This document shows, piece after piece, positions 6,917 to 9,099 of a stretch of 9,099 nt of DNA. A model generated the notes under the pieces. It did not search any database, had not been told where the DNA came from, and saw nothing but the letters and a program-made list of their open reading frames with translations. The number at the start of each line of letters is the position of its first letter. Positions within the stretch are counted from its first letter, which is position 1. The stretch lies in contig DAHVKR010000027.1 in the NCBI GenBank assembly GCA_027320785.1, positions 1-9,099 of the forward strand, given 5' to 3'. The stretch comes from Bdellovibrionales bacterium (GTDB lineage Bacteria > Bdellovibrionota > Bdellovibrionia > Bdellovibrionales > Bdellovibrionaceae). The position numbers and the translations under genes are program-made.

Positions 6917-6946
6917 TTGCGCAAATCTCTACCCCCAGACTAGTAT
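6917..6946 (+). promoter_or_regulatory. Candidate promoter for divIVA-yggU
   Basis: A weak sigma-70-like pair, TTGCGC (6917-6922) and TAGTAT (6941-6946) with an 18-bp spacer, would start transcription near 6953 and give a leader of about 26 nt with a strong Shine-Dalgarno. Each hexamer matches consensus only in part. The 136-bp gap after three overlapping genes makes a promoter here reasonable. Confidence 0.3.
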
Positions 6947-6955
6947 TAAGTAGAG
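6927..6955. repeat. Inverted repeat IR3 spanning the candidate -10
   Basis: Arms CTCTAC (6927-6932) and GTAGAG (6950-6955) are perfectly complementary over 6 bp with a 17-bp spacer. The spacer contains the palindrome ACTAGT (6939-6944). The candidate -10 lies inside it. It may be an operator or chance; it is weaker than IR1 and IR2 because the arms are short and far apart. Confidence 0.4.
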
Positions 6956-6966
6956 GTCACTGATTC

Positions 6967-6973
6967 AAGGAGG
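6967..6973 (+). promoter_or_regulatory. Strong Shine-Dalgarno for divIVA
   Basis: AAGGAGG is a full anti-Shine-Dalgarno match, five bases before ATG 6979. It is the strongest ribosome site on the plus strand of this window and suggests that divIVA is translated efficiently. Confidence 0.85.
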
Positions 6974-6978
6974 AATCC

Positions 6979-7482
6979 ATGCACCTAACACCACTTGAAA
7001 TATCACAGAAGCTTTTTGCAAAACGCATGATGGGTTATGACATCCAAGAAGTGACTGACTTTCTTTATATTATTTCTTCGCAGTTTGAAGAGCTCATGCA
7101 AGAACGAAATAAATTAAGAGAAGCTTTGAAAGAAAAAGAGTATCAACTTTTTGAATATAAAGAGCGAGATAAAATCTTAAAAGATACCATTGCAACAGCT
7201 GGACAAATGGCAGAAAAAATCCGCATTGATGCTGAACGCGAAGCAAAGATGATCGTGAACGAAGCCAAAACAAAAGCTGAGTTTATTACCCGAGATGCTC
7301 GCGATTCCATTGGAAGAACATACGAAGAAATGACAAATCTAAAGAAAATAAAAGCTCAATTTGAAGCCCAGGTGAAGGCTGTTATCCAATCTCACCTTGA
7401 GCTCATTCAACAATCGAGTCAAATAGTTCAAAATCCACCCATGCAAAGGTTCTCAAACGATTTAATTGAAAATGATATCTGA
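6979..7482 (+). CDS. divIVA: DivIVA-family polar/division coiled-coil protein
   Basis: A 167-residue protein that aligns without gaps to the start of Bacillus subtilis DivIVA (recalled sequence): L-T-P at 3-5, I8, K11, F13, K15, G-Y-D at 19-21, E-V at 24-25 and F28. DivIVA self-assembles at curved membranes and recruits partners to poles and septa. Coiled coil begins at about 34 and continues, with breaks, to about 150; the A-E-R-E-A-K-M-I-V-N-E-A segment (85-96) is typical of the second domain. The membrane-inserting tip Phe17-Arg18 of B. subtilis is Met17-Met18 here, after Arg16. DivIVA is unusual in Gram-negatives but known in B. bacteriovorus, where (from memory) it affects progeny cell shape. 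Its own gap, possible promoter and strong ribosome site suggest control separate from proC. The end overlaps yggU by 11 bp. Confidence 0.93.
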   Translation: MHLTPLEISQKLFAKRMMGYDIQEVTDFLYIISSQFEELMQERNKLREALKEKEYQLFEYKERDKILKDTIATAGQMAEKIRIDAEREAKMIVNEAKTKAEFITRDARDSIGRTYEEMTNLKKIKAQFEAQVKAVIQSHLELIQQSSQIVQNPPMQRFSNDLIENDI

Positions 7483-7753
7483 TCGTGGTGATGGAGTTCA
7501 TTGGCTTTCCGTTTATATCCAACCAGGGGCCTCAAAATCTGAAATCGTGGGCCCCTTTAACGGGTCTCTTAAGATTCGCATTCAATCTCCTCCCGTAGAT
7601 GGCAAAGCAAACGAAGCTCTGATTCAATTTCTTTCAAAACAACTGAACATATCAAAAAGATCTTTACAGATTATAAAAGGTGAGGCCCAGCGAAATAAAG
7701 TCGTGCAAGTTGAGGGTATTTCTCTCGAACAAATTCAAAAGATTTTAAAATAA
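7472..7753 (+). CDS. yggU: DUF167/YggU family protein
   Basis: A 93-residue protein, normal family size. The DUF167 signature is clear: V-Y-I-Q-P-G-A-S-K-S at 14-23, L-K-I-R-I-Q-S-P-P-V-D-G-K-A-N-E-A at 33-49, then L-S-K-Q-L-N-I near 54-60 and I-I-K-G-E-A-Q-R-N-K near 67-76. The role of the family is unknown; the fold is a small alpha/beta domain. The start is ATG 7472, inside the divIVA 3' end; a TTG two codons upstream (7466) is an alternative. There is no good Shine-Dalgarno at the right distance, so expression probably depends on coupling to divIVA translation. The family often follows yggS/proC/yggT in proteobacteria, as here with divIVA in the yggT place. Confidence 0.92.
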   Translation: MISDRGDGVHWLSVYIQPGASKSEIVGPFNGSLKIRIQSPPVDGKANEALIQFLSKQLNISKRSLQIIKGEAQRNKVVQVEGISLEQIQKILK

Positions 7754-7788
7754 AAAACCCGGAGGCTCGTTACACACAAACCTCCGGG
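7744..7788 (-). terminator. Intrinsic terminator for the outer-membrane protein gene
   Basis: Read on the minus strand, CCCGGAGG (7788-7781) pairs with CCTCCGGG (7765-7758). Inner pairs (two G-U, three Watson-Crick) extend this to a 13-bp stem with a 5-base GUGUA loop. T6-A-T4 follows at 7757-7747. The G-U pairs and the T-run exist only in the minus transcript, so it serves the gene ending at 7866. The T-run overlaps the last codons of yggU. The rest of the 112-bp gap (7789-7865) shows only a weak CTTAG/CTAAG pair. Confidence 0.9.
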
Positions 7789-7865
7789 CCCTGCTCACCA
7801 CCATCCTTGATGTATTCTAGAAGCCTTCCTTAGCTGCAAAACTCTAAGCTGTCTTCAAACTGTTT

Positions 7866-9099
7866 TCAAAAGCTGATGGCGGCTTTTGATGCAAATCCAA
7901 CGGCTGTACCAGTACCTAAATTTCCATCGACACCTGTTCCATTTCGAAAAGCTCGTCCTGGAGCAAGGATACCCACTTGATTAACCCACTGAACTTTTTC
8001 ACGTGGGAGGTACACAACCTCTGCATCTAACTCTAGACCCAAATCTTTGCTCATGTCACTTGTAGAAGTGAGTTTGTTCATTAATTGAGCATAAGTTAAA
8101 GAGTAATTAAAATTCCATTTCTCTTTCCAGTCATGGTGAATCTTGAAGTTTACATAGGAGGCATTGCTAATAGCCTCATCATCATAAGAATTAGCAGGAG
8201 TTAATGAACTGTTTTTAATTAAATTTGTTTTGAGAAAGTCTTTTTGACCTAACCGATGATTGAATAAAAGCATCGCGACATCATAGTTTCGGTCAAACTG
8301 AAAGCCTTCATATTTTGTTGAGCTCGGGTTATCACCTGATGCGACTCCGAAGTTAAGACCGTATCCCCACTTAGATTCTGGATTGTGGTATTTCAATTCA
8401 GCAGCAACGCCGTAGCCATTTATTTCAACTTCATTGCCATCCGCCGTCACACCTGTCTGAGCCTTACTAAAATCACCTTCTATTTTAAAACCAAAACTTT
8501 CCCATTGACGAGCTAAGAAGAAACTCGTTTTATCAGTTTTATAACTTCCCGTTGCGGTACAGGTTCCAGCCCCATTACAGAGAACATTTCTCCAGTCCGC
8601 ATTGACACTACTCTCGACAACTGACAGATCTGCACTTCCTCTTTCAAAAAGAACACCCAGTGTTGCGCCAGCATCTTTGTTGTCATACATAACTTCAAGC
8701 ATCTCCTTCTGATTCATTTTTCCAACAGAAGGCCCCTCATCAAAAGATCGAGCTATGATCGGTGTAAAACTCAAATTTCCAACAAAGAATTTATAGGCTG
8801 CCATGTCCATGGTGTCATACCAGTGATCAAAAGGACCACGACCTGCATTGTAAGAGATTCCAAGTCCAAACTCATAAGGCGCACGGCCTAATATCAAAGA
8901 ACCATTGGCTTCATCAACGCGCAGATAAAGCTCTCTGACTGCAAGATTGGTTTTAATTTGGTTTTCGCGAGTCGTATTGTTAATACCGCCATTATTAGCT
9001 CGTGCATGCGTGTACTCATCTCCGCCCCATTGTTGACCAATTTGAGTGTTCTCGTAGTCAGGGTCACTGTTCGATAAAATATCAAAGCGTGACATGATA
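7866..9099 (-). CDS. Outer-membrane beta-barrel (porin-like) protein, 5' end cut by window edge
   Basis: The last 410 or so residues are visible and the frame stays open through the right edge; the Met at 9095 is probably internal, since no signal peptide follows it. The chain has many alternating polar/aromatic strands ending in short turns (for example V-R-E-L-Y-L-R-V and W-N-F-N-Y-S-L-T-Y), long Gly/Asn/Asp loops and a C-terminal A-A-I-S-F. A terminal Phe is the classic beta-barrel assembly signal. Recognisable segments are L-I-L-G-R-A-P-Y-E-F-G-L-G, counted as 67-79 from Met 9095, and F-D-R-N-Y-D-V-A-M-L-L-F (267-278). I do not recognise the specific family or substrate. One loop holds two cysteines five residues apart (C173 and C179), which could form a disulfide. 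It is convergent with yggU and ends before a strong terminator. Confidence 0.8.
   Translation of the reverse strand, partial: IMSRFDILSNSDPDYENTQIGQQWGGDEYTHARANNGGINNTTRENQIKTNLAVRELYLRVDEANGSLILGRAPYEFGLGISYNAGRGPFDHWYDTMDMAAYKFFVGNLSFTPIIARSFDEGPSVGKMNQKEMLEVMYDNKDAGATLGVLFERGSADLSVVESSVNADWRNVLCNGAGTCTATGSYKTDKTSFFLARQWESFGFKIEGDFSKAQTGVTADGNEVEINGYGVAAELKYHNPESKWGYGLNFGVASGDNPSSTKYEGFQFDRNYDVAMLLFNHRLGQKDFLKTNLIKNSSLTPANSYDDEAISNASYVNFKIHHDWKEKWNFNYSLTYAQLMNKLTSTSDMSKDLGLELDAEVVYLPREKVQWVNQVGILAPGRAFRNGTGVDGNLGTGTAVGFASKAAISF

Noticed and set aside
7829..7848. CTTAG/CTAAG pair downstream of the outer-membrane protein stop
   Set aside because: Five-base arms with a 10-base loop and no T-run; a much better terminator lies just beyond.
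8513..8698. Second minus-strand frame within the outer-membrane protein gene
   Set aside because: It is an overlapping frame of a clear coding region without support.
9093..9095. ATG as the true start of the outer-membrane protein
   Set aside because: The frame is open to the window edge and no signal peptide follows, so the gene very likely begins outside.
1..9099. CRISPR array, IS element, tRNA or rRNA genes
   Set aside because: No repeated spacers, transposase motifs, terminal repeats or RNA-gene signatures were seen on reading both strands.

Overview
The window looks like chromosome of a Bdellovibrio-like predatory bacterium (Bdellovibrionota). The argument is context: a Gram-negative cell (an outer-membrane beta-barrel protein with a C-terminal Phe) that also carries a DivIVA homologue, placed in a maf-yggS-proC-divIVA-yggU run, next to a Tad-type secretion gene and several FHA-domain proteins. 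B. bacteriovorus is known to have DivIVA. Genus and species are inferred, and base composition is moderately AT-rich by eye. There are no rRNA, tRNA, CRISPR or IS elements, and almost every base is coding.

Left half (1-4722, minus strand): a tightly packed operon read right to left. It starts with a TadC-like type II/IV secretion F-domain membrane protein. A short cytoplasmic-looking DUF192 protein follows. Next comes an FHA-TM-periplasmic (Cache-like)-TM-PAS protein, then an FHA-TM-TPR-like protein, then a double-FHA protein cut by the left window edge. All junctions overlap by 1 to 13 bases (TGATG, 13 nt, ATGA, TAATG), so the five genes are almost certainly co-translated. The grouping suggests a Tad pilus or secretion platform with phosphothreonine-reading (FHA) scaffold or sensor proteins. 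That functional link is inference.

Right-centre (4751-7753, plus strand): a divergent run that starts only 28 bp from tadC. It encodes Maf nucleotide pyrophosphatase, YggS/PLPBP (PLP homeostasis), ProC (pyrroline-5-carboxylate reductase), DivIVA (pole/division coiled-coil protein) and YggU/DUF167. maf-yggS-proC are joined by overlapping stop/start codons. A 136-bp gap before divIVA holds three perfect inverted repeats and a possible promoter. divIVA and yggU overlap by 11 bp.

Right edge (7866-9099, minus strand): the C-terminal part of an outer-membrane beta-barrel protein, convergent with yggU. A strong minus-strand intrinsic terminator lies in the 112-bp gap, and its U-tract runs into the yggU stop codon.

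Most interesting points: the inside-out FHA-Cache-PAS receptor architecture and the three-FHA set beside tadC; DivIVA sitting where YggT often sits in proteobacterial yggS-proC-yggT-yggU loci, with an altered membrane-binding tip (Met-Met for Phe-Arg); the altered ProC signature loop; and the nested inverted repeats before divIVA.
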